Source of the DNA: Alistipes senegalensis JC50
GTDB lineage: Bacteria > Bacteroidota > Bacteroidia > Bacteroidales > Rikenellaceae
DNA length: 64,000 nucleotides
Direction: 5' to 3'
NCBI RefSeq assembly: GCF_025145645.1
Contig: NZ_CP102252.1
Location: forward strand, 1,488,001-1,552,000
The translations under genes and the position numbers were made by a program. Below the pieces are notes generated by a model that did not search any database, was not told the DNA's origin, and saw only the letters and a program-made list of their open reading frames with translations. Positions within the stretch are counted from its first letter, which is position 1. Each line of letters opens with the position of its first letter. Below are positions 16,575 to 25,593 of this stretch, one piece after another.

Positions 16575-18872
16575 ATGCAGGAAAACTTAGTTATCGTCGA
16601 GTCCCCCGCCAAGGCCAAGACCATCGAGAAATTCCTCGGCAAGGACTTCATCGTCAAATCGAGCTTCGGCCATATCCGGGACCTTGCGAAAAAGGACCTC
16701 GGCATCAATATCACGGAGGGATTCAAACCGGTCTACGAAATCCCGAGCGACAAGAAGAAGGTGGTGGACGAACTGACCAAGCTGGCCAAAACGAAAACCG
16801 TCTGGCTGGCGTCCGATGAAGACCGCGAAGGAGAAGCCATCGCATGGCACCTCACCGAAGTGTTGGGGCTCCCCGTAGACCGGACCAAGCGCATCGTCTT
16901 CCACGAGATCACCAAGCGGGCGATTCTGGAAGCCATCGAGAAACCGCGCACGGTCAATATGGACCTGGTAAACGCCCAGCAGGCGCGCCGCATACTCGAC
17001 CGGCTGGTCGGTTTCGAGCTCTCGCCCGTGCTGTGGAAAAAGGTGCGTCCGTCGCTCTCGGCAGGACGCGTGCAGTCGGTGGCCGTGAGGCTGATCGTCG
17101 AGCGCGAGCGCGAGATCATCGCTTTCCGCTCGGCCGCCTATTTCCGCGTCGTGGCGCAGTTCCACGCCGCCGGCGACCCCGAAAAGACGCTCTTCAAGGC
17201 CGAACTCGGATCGCGTTTCGAAACCGCGGCGCAGGCCGAGGAGTTTTTGAAAAGCTGCATCGGCGCGACCTTCACGGTGGCGAAGTCCGAAGAGAAACCC
17301 GCCCAGCGCTACCCCGCACCGCCGTTCACCACCTCGACGCTCCAGCAGGAGGCCGGGCGCAAACTGGGCATGTCCGTATCGCAGACGATGTCCGTGGCGC
17401 AGCACCTCTACGAGCAGGGTCTCATTACCTACATGCGTACCGACTCGGTGAACCTTTCGCAGCAGGCGCTGGCCCAGTGCAAGGAGGAGATCACGAAGCT
17501 CTTCGGCGAGAAATACTCCCGCTGGTTCAACTACAAGACCAAGACCAAAGGCGCCCAGGAGGCTCACGAGGCCATCCGTCCGTCGTACATCGACCGGCAG
17601 TCGATCGAGGGCACACCCGCCGAGAAGAAGCTCTACGACCTGATCTGGAAGCGCACGGTCGCTTCGCAGATGGTCTGCGCGGAGCTGGACCGCACGACGA
17701 TCACGATCGACATGTCGGGTTCGTCGAATCAGTTCGTGGCGCAGGGCGAGGTGGTCCGTTTCGACGGCTTCCTGCGCCTCTACTCCGAATCCACGGACGA
17801 CGACCAGGCCGCCGAGAGCGGCGAAGGGCTGCTGCCGAAGCTGACGGCCGGCGACCGGGTGCTCCCGGTGCAGATCACCGCCACGGAGCGTTTCACGTCG
17901 GCCCCGGCGCGTTACAACGAGGCGTCGCTCGTGAAGCGGCTGGAGGAGCTGGGCATCGGACGCCCTTCGACCTACGCCCCGACCATCACCACGATCATCA
18001 ACCGCGGCTACGTCGTCAAGCAGAACAAGGACGGCCAGAAGCGCAACTACGTGCAATTCACGCTCACCGGCGACAAGATCGCCGAAAAGAGCCTTTCGGA
18101 GAACTACGGCAAGGAGAAGAACCGCCTCTCGCCGACCGACATCGGCATGGTGGTGAACGACTATCTGGAGGAGCAGTTCGGACCGATCATCGACTACAAC
18201 TTCACTGCCAACGTCGAAAAGGAGTTCGACCGCATCGCCGAGGGCGACATCACGTGGGAGAAGATGATCGACGGTTTCTACGGCCCCTTCCACAAGATGG
18301 TCGATTCGGCCATCGCCACGCAGAATCCCAAGACGCGCGAGGTGCGCATCCTGGGCAACGATCCCAAGACGGGTCACGTCGTGAAGGCCCGCATCGGCCG
18401 CTACGGACCGATGGTCGAGATCGAGGGGAACGAAGGCGAAAAGAGCCGCTTCGCGTCGCTCAAAAAGGGCCAGCTGATCGAATCCATCACGCTGGAAGAG
18501 GCGCTGGAACTCTTCGCACTGCCCCGCGGCCTGGGACAGCTGGACGGCGAGGAGCTGACCGTCGGCATCGGCAAATACGGCCCCTACGTCCGCTACGGCA
18601 AGTCGTTCGCCTCGCTGGCGAAGACCGACGACCCCTACACGATCACCTACGACCGGGCTGTGGAGATCGTGCACGCGCACAAGGCGGCCGCTGCGGCGGC
18701 CAATACGCCGCTCAAGAGCTTCCCCGAAGACCCCGACATGCTGGTCAAGAACGGCCGTTACGGCGCCTACATCGCCTACAAAGGCAAGAACTACCGCCTG
18801 CCGAAAGGCGCCAAACCCGAAGAGCTGACCCTCGACGAATGTCTGAAGATCGTCGCCGGATCGAAGAAATAA
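16575..18872 (+). CDS. topA: DNA topoisomerase I (type IA)
   Basis: A 765-residue enzyme that relaxes negative supercoils through a transient 5'-phosphotyrosine link. The N-terminal Toprim domain has VIVESPAKAKTIEKFLG and ASDEDREGEAIAWHL. The catalytic Tyr lies in LITYMRTDSVNLS, near residue 290. Instead of C4 zinc fingers the C-terminus carries glycine-rich Topo_C repeats (GRYGPMVEIEG, GKYGPYVRYGKSF, NGRYGAYIAYKGKNYRLPKG). This is usual for Bacteroidetes. Confidence 0.96.
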   Translation: MQENLVIVESPAKAKTIEKFLGKDFIVKSSFGHIRDLAKKDLGINITEGFKPVYEIPSDKKKVVDELTKLAKTKTVWLASDEDREGEAIAWHLTEVLGLPVDRTKRIVFHEITKRAILEAIEKPRTVNMDLVNAQQARRILDRLVGFELSPVLWKKVRPSLSAGRVQSVAVRLIVEREREIIAFRSAAYFRVVAQFHAAGDPEKTLFKAELGSRFETAAQAEEFLKSCIGATFTVAKSEEKPAQRYPAPPFTTSTLQQEAGRKLGMSVSQTMSVAQHLYEQGLITYMRTDSVNLSQQALAQCKEEITKLFGEKYSRWFNYKTKTKGAQEAHEAIRPSYIDRQSIEGTPAEKKLYDLIWKRTVASQMVCAELDRTTITIDMSGSSNQFVAQGEVVRFDGFLRLYSESTDDDQAAESGEGLLPKLTAGDRVLPVQITATERFTSAPARYNEASLVKRLEELGIGRPSTYAPTITTIINRGYVVKQNKDGQKRNYVQFTLTGDKIAEKSLSENYGKEKNRLSPTDIGMVVNDYLEEQFGPIIDYNFTANVEKEFDRIAEGDITWEKMIDGFYGPFHKMVDSAIATQNPKTREVRILGNDPKTGHVVKARIGRYGPMVEIEGNEGEKSRFASLKKGQLIESITLEEALELFALPRGLGQLDGEELTVGIGKYGPYVRYGKSFASLAKTDDPYTITYDRAVEIVHAHKAAAAAANTPLKSFPEDPDMLVKNGRYGAYIAYKGKNYRLPKGAKPEELTLDECLKIVAGSKK

Positions 18873-18895
18873 CGACAACGAAAACCCGTCATACC

Positions 18896-20107
18896 ATGAA
18901 AAACCTCATTTTCGCCGCATTCGCGCTCTGTCTCGCAGGAGGAGCCGCGGCACAAACGCCCGAAACGGCCGCTCCGGAGGGCTACCGTTTCACCGACGTT
19001 AAGATCATGCCCGTCACCTCCGTGAAGGACCAGAGCCGCAGCGGCACCTGCTGGTGCTACTCGACCCTGTCGTTCCTCGAAAGCGAGATCCTCCGCGCCG
19101 GAGGTCCCGAACTGGACCTCTCGGAGATGTGGATCGTGCGCAACATCTACTTCGAAAAAGCGGTGAAATACGTCCGGCTCCACGGTTCGCTGAACCTCGC
19201 CGTCGGCGGCCAGGCCCACGACGTGACCGGCGGCATCCAGCGCTACGGCATCGTCCCCGAGGAGGTCTATCCGGGGCTGAACTACGGCTACGACAAACCC
19301 AACTTCGACGAGATCGACGCCGTGATCAAAGCCTATGCCGACGCGGTGATCGCCGCCGCCTCGAAACGCCGCGACGGAAGCAAACTCACGACCGCCTGGC
19401 AGGCCGGGCTGAACGGCATCCTCGACGCCTATTTCGGCGCCATGCCCGAGAAATTCACCTATGAGGGCAAGGAGTACACCCCCGCATCGTTCGCCGCGTC
19501 GCTGCCGATCGACATGAACGACTACATCGAATTCTCGTCGTTCACCCACCACCCCTTCTACACGGAGTTCGCTATGGAGGTTCCCGACAACTGGAACTGG
19601 GACAAGGTGTGGAACGTGCCTCTGGACGAGTTCATGCGGATCATCGACAGCTCGCTGGAAAAGGGCTACACCATCGCCTGGGGCACCGATGTCAGCGAAA
19701 AGGGATTCAGCCGCACCAAGGGGCTGGGCATCATCCCCGAGGCCGACCTCGAAGGCATGGAGGGCACCGAAGCCGAGAAGTGGGGCAAGCTCACCCAGAA
19801 GGAGAAGGAAGCCGCGCTCTACAACTTCGAAAAGCCCGGCAAGGAGCGCACCATCACGCAGGAACTCCGTCAGGAGGGATACGACAACTACGAGACCACC
19901 GACGACCACGGCATGCAGATCGTGGGCACGGCCGTCGATCAGAACGGCACGCCCTACTACAAGGTCAAGAACTCGTGGGCTCAGGTCGGCCCCTACGACG
20001 GCTACTGGTATTTCTCGCGTCCGTTCGTCGCCTACAAGACGATGACGGTGCTGGTCAACAAGAACGGCGTGCCCAAGGAGATACTCAAAAAGATCGGCCT
20101 CAAATAA
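18896..20107 (+). CDS. Secreted C1-family peptidase (bleomycin hydrolase/PepC-like)
   Basis: A 403-residue papain-fold peptidase with a signal peptide (MKNLIFAAFALCLAGGAAAQ). The catalytic triad is visible: Cys in SRSGTCWCYSTLSFLESE near residue 51, His in TDDHGMQIVGTA near residue 342, and Asn in KVKNSWAQVG near residue 362. The arrangement is that of aminopeptidase C/bleomycin hydrolase rather than plain papain. It is probably periplasmic and involved in peptide degradation. It follows topA by 23 bp and ends at an inverted repeat. Confidence 0.88.
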   Translation: MKNLIFAAFALCLAGGAAAQTPETAAPEGYRFTDVKIMPVTSVKDQSRSGTCWCYSTLSFLESEILRAGGPELDLSEMWIVRNIYFEKAVKYVRLHGSLNLAVGGQAHDVTGGIQRYGIVPEEVYPGLNYGYDKPNFDEIDAVIKAYADAVIAAASKRRDGSKLTTAWQAGLNGILDAYFGAMPEKFTYEGKEYTPASFAASLPIDMNDYIEFSSFTHHPFYTEFAMEVPDNWNWDKVWNVPLDEFMRIIDSSLEKGYTIAWGTDVSEKGFSRTKGLGIIPEADLEGMEGTEAEKWGKLTQKEKEAALYNFEKPGKERTITQELRQEGYDNYETTDDHGMQIVGTAVDQNGTPYYKVKNSWAQVGPYDGYWYFSRPFVAYKTMTVLVNKNGVPKEILKKIGLK

Positions 20108-20129
20108 GCGCACGCGCCGCACGAAACGA

Positions 20130-20165
20130 CAGCCCGGGCTTCCATCGAAGTCCGGGCTGCGCATT
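20130..20165. terminator. Convergent stem-loop between peptidase and pentapeptide genes
   Basis: CAGCCCGGG pairs with TCCGGGCTG around a loop TTCCATCGAAG-type spacer, then CGCATTTT follows. It lies between two convergent genes and could serve the plus-strand peptidase gene, the minus-strand one, or both. Confidence 0.6.
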
Positions 20166-20180
20166 TTGCGGAACTGCGGT

Positions 20181-20822
20181 TCACTCCTCGATCTCGACGC
20201 CCAGCAGACGGGCCAGTTCGGCGGCTTGCAGAACGTTTATCTTCACGCCTTTCAGTTCGAAGGAGTCGATTTCGCGGACCCGTATCCCGCGGATGTCCGA
20301 ATCGGCGAACGACACGCCCCGCAGGCGGGTTCCGAAAAACTCGGCCGCCGCCAGTTCGCACTGCGCGAACTCCACGCGCTCGAAACGGCAGTCGCCGAAA
20401 GCCGCGCTGCGCATCCGGCACCCGGCGAAGCGCACCGTGCGCAGCCTCGAAAAGGCGAAATTGGCGAATTCGCCCTTGCAGCGGTCGAACAGCAGATGGT
20501 TCAGGGTCGTCTCGGCGAGGCCGGTCCCCGTCAGCTTGCAGTCGGCGAACTCCACGCGGTGGAAACTGCACCCTTGCAGATCGGCGTTCGAGAAATCGCA
20601 GTTGCGGAAGAGGACATCCGAGAACTGCGAGTGCCCGAGCACGCTCCCGGCGAAGCCACAACCGGTAAAGCGGCACCCCTGCACAGAGAGGTGCTCGCGG
20701 ACGAGGGCGCCGAACCCGACACCGCGGAAAGCGGCGCCGACAACCTCTTCGTCGAGGAGCATCCGGGCCGGATCGGCGGAGGTTTCGGGTTCGGGCGGCA
20801 GCTGCGGGCGGGCGATTTCCAT
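20181..20822 (-). CDS. Pentapeptide-repeat protein
   Basis: A 213-residue cytoplasmic protein formed almost entirely of A(D/N)LXX-like pentapeptide repeats that fold as a right-handed quadrilateral beta helix. Examples are CGFAGSVLGHSQFSDVLF, CDFSNADLQGCSFHRVEF and FANFAFSRLRTVRFAGC. The N-terminal 35 residues are not repetitive. Some family members mimic DNA and protect gyrase, but most have no known role. Its location next to topA is suggestive only. Confidence 0.85.
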   Translation of the reverse strand: MEIARPQLPPEPETSADPARMLLDEEVVGAAFRGVGFGALVREHLSVQGCRFTGCGFAGSVLGHSQFSDVLFRNCDFSNADLQGCSFHRVEFADCKLTGTGLAETTLNHLLFDRCKGEFANFAFSRLRTVRFAGCRMRSAAFGDCRFERVEFAQCELAAAEFFGTRLRGVSFADSDIRGIRVREIDSFELKGVKINVLQAAELARLLGVEIEE

Positions 20823-20927
20823 AAACGAATATTGTTTGAATTGCTACAAAGGTAGGAATTTTTCCGGGATCGGTCGCCTCCCGAAGGGGTTCCGATTGTT
20901 CATTTTGCACAACCGGAAAATAAGGGT

Positions 20928-20935
20928 TATCTTTG
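20928..20935 (+). promoter_or_regulatory. Promoter for the Omp85-like gene
   Basis: TATCTTTG forms a perfect -7 box 23 bp before the ATG. A TTTTG element ends about 20 bp upstream and fits the Bacteroidetes -33 position. Confidence 0.7.
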
Positions 20936-20958
20936 CATTCGACCCCACCCCACACGCT

Positions 20959-22380
20959 ATGAAAAAGACCATTGCACTCCTTCTTTCCGCCGCTCTCCTG
21001 CTGACGGCCGCACGCCCGGCATCCGCTCAGAGCACGGAACCCTCGAAAGAGAATTTTCCCTCGACCGAAACGACGCTCTCGCAGATCGGTCAGGCCGAGG
21101 CGCATCCGAACGCCAAACACTCCCGGACGGCCGACACCTCGGCCCTCGCCGCCCCGGTGAAACGCCCCGGGCTCGTCCGCCGCATCATCGACTATTACAG
21201 CCGCTCGAACGTCGATCAGACCTTCGAAAAGAAGATCGACTGGAGCATCGCTCCCGGCCCCAACTACTCGTCGGACGTGGGATTCGGCATCGGATTCCTG
21301 CTGGCGGGCCTCTACCGGCTCGACCGCACCGACTCGGTCACCGCACCGTCGAACATCTCGATCTACGGCAACTTCACGACCAAGAAATTCGTCTTGCTGC
21401 GCTTCTCGGGCGACAACATCTACAACAAGAACAAACAGCGGCTGAGCTACTCGGGAGCGTTCGTCTACTTCCCCGGAGCCTTCTACGGCGTGGGCTACCA
21501 GGCCGGCAAGGAGGGTTATGCGCAGGACCTCACCACGACGATGGGCATCTTCCGCATCTCCTACTGCACATCGCTCGTGGGGCGCTTCTATGTCGGTGTC
21601 AGCGGCGGCATCGACTACACCGGGGCCAAATACAAGAGCTCCGGCATGGTGGAATACATGCAAAAGATCGACGACAACGAGATAGCGAAACCGGGCGGAC
21701 AGATCGGTGAGATGTACGACCTCTGGAAAGACGGCAAACGCTACGACCCCGAGAAGCAGGACCCCTTCTCGAACTTCATCGCCGCAACGGGCGACAAACC
21801 CAACGCCTTCAACACCAACATCGGACTCTTCGCCCAGTACGACACGCGCGACGTGACGTTCAACGCCTCGAAAGGCGTCTTCGTCAAGTTCGAAGCCAAG
21901 TGGTATCCCGAATGGCTGGGCAACACCCGCCGCACGTTCGGACGCTTCACGCTGACCCTGGATTACTACCTGAAACTCTGGAAAGGGGCCGTGCTGGCCT
22001 ACGACCTCTACGCCGACGCCACGGCCGGCACGCCCTCGTGGCACATGTATGCCAAGATGGGCGGCATGGAGCGCATGCGCGGCTACTACGAGGGCCGCTA
22101 CCGCGACAAACGACTTATCGAGACGCAGTTCGAACTGCGGCAGAAGATCTACCGCCGCCACGGCATCGTGGGATGGATCGGCGGCGGGCAGGTCTGGGGC
22201 ACGGACCGATTCCGCTGGGGCAACACGCTGTGCAGCTTCGGATGCGGCTACCGCTTCGAGTTCAAGAACAAAATGAATATCCGCCTCGACTACGGATGGG
22301 GCAATTTCGGCAACCGGAACCTGCCGTGGGACCGCAAACGCTCCTCGGCATTCCTGTTCACCGCCTCGGAGGCGTTCTAA
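20959..22380 (+). CDS. Omp85/BamA-superfamily outer-membrane barrel without POTRA domains
   Basis: A 473-residue outer-membrane protein. A signal peptide (MKKTIALLLSAALLLTAARPASA) is followed by a disordered stretch to about residue 75, then about 390 residues of alternating strands. The lid-loop motif RMRGYYEGRYRDK near residue 373 corresponds to the conserved RGF/RGY loop of Omp85 barrels. The C-terminus ends in Phe, as expected for BAM substrates. POTRA domains are absent, so it is not BamA itself. It may be a channel or lipid-exporting barrel. Confidence 0.78.
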   Translation: MKKTIALLLSAALLLTAARPASAQSTEPSKENFPSTETTLSQIGQAEAHPNAKHSRTADTSALAAPVKRPGLVRRIIDYYSRSNVDQTFEKKIDWSIAPGPNYSSDVGFGIGFLLAGLYRLDRTDSVTAPSNISIYGNFTTKKFVLLRFSGDNIYNKNKQRLSYSGAFVYFPGAFYGVGYQAGKEGYAQDLTTTMGIFRISYCTSLVGRFYVGVSGGIDYTGAKYKSSGMVEYMQKIDDNEIAKPGGQIGEMYDLWKDGKRYDPEKQDPFSNFIAATGDKPNAFNTNIGLFAQYDTRDVTFNASKGVFVKFEAKWYPEWLGNTRRTFGRFTLTLDYYLKLWKGAVLAYDLYADATAGTPSWHMYAKMGGMERMRGYYEGRYRDKRLIETQFELRQKIYRRHGIVGWIGGGQVWGTDRFRWGNTLCSFGCGYRFEFKNKMNIRLDYGWGNFGNRNLPWDRKRSSAFLFTASEAF

Positions 22381-22943
22381 AGAATACAGACAAGGATAAA
22401 GCCGTCTTCACGGCGCACGGAGAGCTCCACGGGCTCTCCGTTTTCGATCCGCCCGGTCAGCCTGCCCGCCGCGAGGTCCGCACCCTCGATGCGGAGGTCG
22501 TTCCGGAAATCCAGTTCCCGGCGTCCGGCGTACTTATAGAGCGTCTCCTTGGCGCACCAGACGATTCCCGGCCATAGCGGATCGTCGGAAAGACCGCGTT
22601 CGGAAGGGGTCGTATACCGGTCTTCGGCCCGGCTGAAATCGCGCGACACGGGTTCGATGTCCACGGCGCAACGTTCCGTAGAGATGCAGACGGTGATGCG
22701 GCCCGCACAATGCGCGACCGAGATGCAGCAGTCCGAACCCGTCAGCACGGGAGCCCCCGCGGCGTCGTAGCCGATCCGCACCTGCATCCCCAGTTCGCGC
22801 CGCACGATGGCCCGCCAGCCGAGGAACTCCGCACGGCGGCGCTCCGAGCCGAATGCCGCCGCCTCGGCGCGCTCCTCGGGCGTCGTCCACCGGGCCGCCT
22901 CATCGGCCCCCATCGGCGGCTCGACCAGCAGTCTCGGGATCAT
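22377..22943 (-). CDS. 4'-phosphopantetheinyl transferase superfamily protein
   Basis: A 188-residue Sfp-type enzyme that loads coenzyme A-derived phosphopantetheine onto carrier proteins. The Mg-binding motif CAVDIEPV near residue 102 and the WCAKETLYK helix near residue 143 are both present. The start at 22943 overlaps the end of gldE by 4 bp. The last bases overlap the convergent outer-membrane gene by 4 bp. It is the last gene of the long division cluster. The carrier-protein partner is not in this window. Confidence 0.87.
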   Translation of the reverse strand: MIPRLLVEPPMGADEAARWTTPEERAEAAAFGSERRRAEFLGWRAIVRRELGMQVRIGYDAAGAPVLTGSDCCISVAHCAGRITVCISTERCAVDIEPVSRDFSRAEDRYTTPSERGLSDDPLWPGIVWCAKETLYKYAGRRELDFRNDLRIEGADLAAGRLTGRIENGEPVELSVRREDGFILVCIL

Positions 22944-24232
22944 GGGATGTCCACGCGGATTTTGTCGATGCGGTGCCCGTCCATCTCCTGCACCGTGAAA
23001 CGGATGTCGTGCGCCGTGAAGGCGTCGCCTTTGCGCGGGAAGTCGCGTTTGAGTTCGAGCATCAGCCCCGCGAGGGTCTCGGCCTCGCCCTGCACGTCGG
23101 CGAAGGTGTCCTCGTCGATGCCGAGGATGCGTTCGAAATCCCCGAGGTGGGTCTTGCCCTCGAAGAGATAGCACTTGGGACCGAGACACGTATAGAACGA
23201 CTCGTCGTTATCGCTCTCGTCGGAGATCTCGCCCACGATCTCCTCGATGATGTCCTCCAGCGAAACCAGCCCCAGCGTCGAACCGTACTCATCGACGACG
23301 ATGGCCATGTGGACCTTGTTCGACTGGAAATCGGCCAGCAGGTCGTTGATCTTCTTGTGCTCGGGCACGAAGTAGGGTTTGCGGACCAGCTGCTGCCAGG
23401 CGAAATCGCTGCCGTTGTTGATGTAGGGCAGCAGGTCCTTGACGTAGAGCGTGCCGCGGATGTTGTCGATATCCTCCTCGTAGACCGGGATGCGCGAGAA
23501 TCCCGATTCGATGATCGTCTTCTTGACCGTTTCGTAGTCGTCCGTGGCATCGAGCGCCGTGATGTCCACGCGGGGTTTCATGATCTCCTGCACCTCGGTA
23601 TTGACGAAGTTGACGATCCCCGACAGCATCACGTGCTCCTCGGGGCTCGTGCTCTGGGTCATGTCCACGGCGTCGGCCAGTTCGTCCAACGATATTTCGC
23701 TCCTGTGGGCGGCCTTTTCGCTGATGCGGCTGCTCGTGCGGACGAGGATGTACGACAGCGGGTAGAAAATCCACCGCAGCAGCACGAGGGGCCGGGCCAC
23801 CATCGAGGCGAACCTCACGGGGATGGTCTGCGCCAGCACCTTGGGCAGGATCTCACCGAAGAGCAGCAGCAGGAAGGTCACCAACACGGTCTTGAACAGG
23901 AATTCGAAACGCAGGAACGTGAAAAGCGAGTCGATGATATTGGCCGTGAGAATGACGATGCAGATATTCACCAGATTGTTGACCACCAGGATCGTGGCCA
24001 GCAACAGATCGACATCGGTCAGCAAGCGCAGCACGGCAGCGGCCGACAAGCTCTTGCTGTTCTGCAAACGGCGGACATCGTTGTGCGAAAGGGAGAAAAA
24101 CGAAGTCTCGGCACCCGATACGAGCGCCGAAACACACAGCAGACAGAACGTCACCGCGCACAGCACGGCGATCTGGGGCGAAAACCCGTTGTAAGCGATC
24201 CAGGGATGAGCTTCTTCCAAACCGACAGTCAA
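22940..24232 (-). CDS. gldE: CNNM/CorC-HlyC family membrane protein (GldE-like)
   Basis: A 430-residue protein with a DUF21 transmembrane domain (residues about 20-190, containing LVSGAETSFFSLS), a CBS pair (about 205-330) and a C-terminal CorC/HlyC domain. The CBS region contains the family motif VVDEYGSTLGLVSLEDIIEEIVGEI. In gliding flavobacteria GldE belongs to the gliding/secretion machinery. In non-gliding Bacteroidales the function is unknown and may be Mg/Co homeostasis. It starts 4 bp after ftsZ. Confidence 0.82.
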   Translation of the reverse strand: MTVGLEEAHPWIAYNGFSPQIAVLCAVTFCLLCVSALVSGAETSFFSLSHNDVRRLQNSKSLSAAAVLRLLTDVDLLLATILVVNNLVNICIVILTANIIDSLFTFLRFEFLFKTVLVTFLLLLFGEILPKVLAQTIPVRFASMVARPLVLLRWIFYPLSYILVRTSSRISEKAAHRSEISLDELADAVDMTQSTSPEEHVMLSGIVNFVNTEVQEIMKPRVDITALDATDDYETVKKTIIESGFSRIPVYEEDIDNIRGTLYVKDLLPYINNGSDFAWQQLVRKPYFVPEHKKINDLLADFQSNKVHMAIVVDEYGSTLGLVSLEDIIEEIVGEISDESDNDESFYTCLGPKCYLFEGKTHLGDFERILGIDEDTFADVQGEAETLAGLMLELKRDFPRKGDAFTAHDIRFTVQEMDGHRIDKIRVDIP

Positions 24233-24236
24233 TTTG

Positions 24237-25562
24237 TTAATCGAACAGCGAGCCGCCCTGCGTCTCCTCTTTCGGAGCCGACGCCTCCGCCGTATCGTCT
24301 TTCAGTACCTCTTTGCGGCCGCCGGGCATCTGCACGACGAACTTCGAGTTGCGCGACTGGTAGGCGGGCTTGGCCAGCAGGCTCTCGATATTGCTGTAAC
24401 GGGTCGGCTTGGCCCCGAGCATCACTTGCTCGGGCTGGCGCTGCGCGACCTTGGGCGTCAGGGGCTTGATCGGCTCCAGCACGGGGGCCGCGGCCGACTC
24501 CTTGGCGACCGGCTCGACGATGTGGGGCGCAGGGATGATCGGCCTCATCGCACCGGGCTGGGCCTCGCCCTCGAAGCCCGTGGCGACCACCACCAGTTCG
24601 ATGGAATTGCCCAACTGCGGCTTTTCGCTCGTACCCCAGATGATGTTGGCATTGTGGATCACGCCGTGGTCGTCCTGCACGCTGGCGTGGGCCTGGATAT
24701 ACTCCAGAATCTGCACCACCTCCTCGTACATCAGAGCGTCGGCGTCCGACACCGAGATGTTCAGCAGGATATTCTTGGCCCCCGAAATGAGGTTGTGATC
24801 CAGCAGCGGCGAGCGCAGCGACGCTTCGGCGACCGCTTCGGCGCGGTTGTCGCCCTCGGCCGTGGCCACGGCCATGTGGGCCCGGCCGCTGTCGCGCATC
24901 ACCTTCGACACATCAGCGAAATCGACGTTCACCAGGTCGCTTTCGACGGTGATGATCTCGGCGATGCCCTTGGCCGCCGAGGCTAGAATGTCGTCGGCCT
25001 TTCCGAAAGCCTGCTTGAGCGAGAGGCGGCCGTAAATCTCCAAAATGTTCTCGTTGTTGATGATCAGCAGCGAATCGGCGTTCTGACGCAGCTCCTCGAT
25101 TCCCCGGAACGCCTGTTCGTAACGGATCTTTCCCTCGACGGCCAGCGGCGAAGTGACGATAGCCACCGTCAGCAATCCCATCTCGCGGGCCAGCTTGGCG
25201 ATGACGGGCGAGGCGCCCGTACCGGTTCCGCCGCCCATGCCGGCCGTGATGAAGATCATCTTCGTGCCGGACTCTTCGAGCGTCTGCCGGATTTCGGGCA
25301 GCGACTCGACAGCCGCACGACGCCCGTTCTCGGGATCGTTGCCGGCTCCGAGCCCCTCGGCTCCGAGGCGTATCTTCAACTCGACAGGGCTCTTGTCGAG
25401 CGCCTGCTGGTCGGTATTGCAGACCATGAACGTAACCCCCCGGATACCGAGATTCCACATGTGGTTCACGGCATTGCCCCCGGCGCCGCCGACGCCTACG
25501 ACCGTAATGATCGAGCCGCTCATGCGCGGAGCCTTGATTTCCGACATCAATTCGTCTGTCAT
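24237..25562 (-). CDS. ftsZ: Cell division protein FtsZ (canonical copy)
   Basis: A 441-residue tubulin-like GTPase that forms the Z ring. The glycine-rich GTP loop is GMGGGTGTGASP (residues 109-119). The catalytic T7 loop is NVDFADV (212-218) with Asn212, Asp214 and Asp217. A linker from about 320 to 395 leads to a conserved-peptide-like segment (IESLLAKPAYQSRNSKF). Base composition matches neighbouring chromosomal genes. It lies directly downstream of a second ftsZ, to which residues 1-220 align without gaps. Confidence 0.95.
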   Translation of the reverse strand: MTDELMSEIKAPRMSGSIITVVGVGGAGGNAVNHMWNLGIRGVTFMVCNTDQQALDKSPVELKIRLGAEGLGAGNDPENGRRAAVESLPEIRQTLEESGTKMIFITAGMGGGTGTGASPVIAKLAREMGLLTVAIVTSPLAVEGKIRYEQAFRGIEELRQNADSLLIINNENILEIYGRLSLKQAFGKADDILASAAKGIAEIITVESDLVNVDFADVSKVMRDSGRAHMAVATAEGDNRAEAVAEASLRSPLLDHNLISGAKNILLNISVSDADALMYEEVVQILEYIQAHASVQDDHGVIHNANIIWGTSEKPQLGNSIELVVVATGFEGEAQPGAMRPIIPAPHIVEPVAKESAAAPVLEPIKPLTPKVAQRQPEQVMLGAKPTRYSNIESLLAKPAYQSRNSKFVVQMPGGRKEVLKDDTAEASAPKEETQGGSLFD

Positions 25563-25593
25563 ATCGTTTATTTATTTCTATATTACAGAGTCA

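Noticed and set aside
16587..18878. 763-codon minus-strand open frame opposite topA
   Set aside because: It mirrors topA codon by codon and has no domain of its own. It results from GC-rich codon structure.
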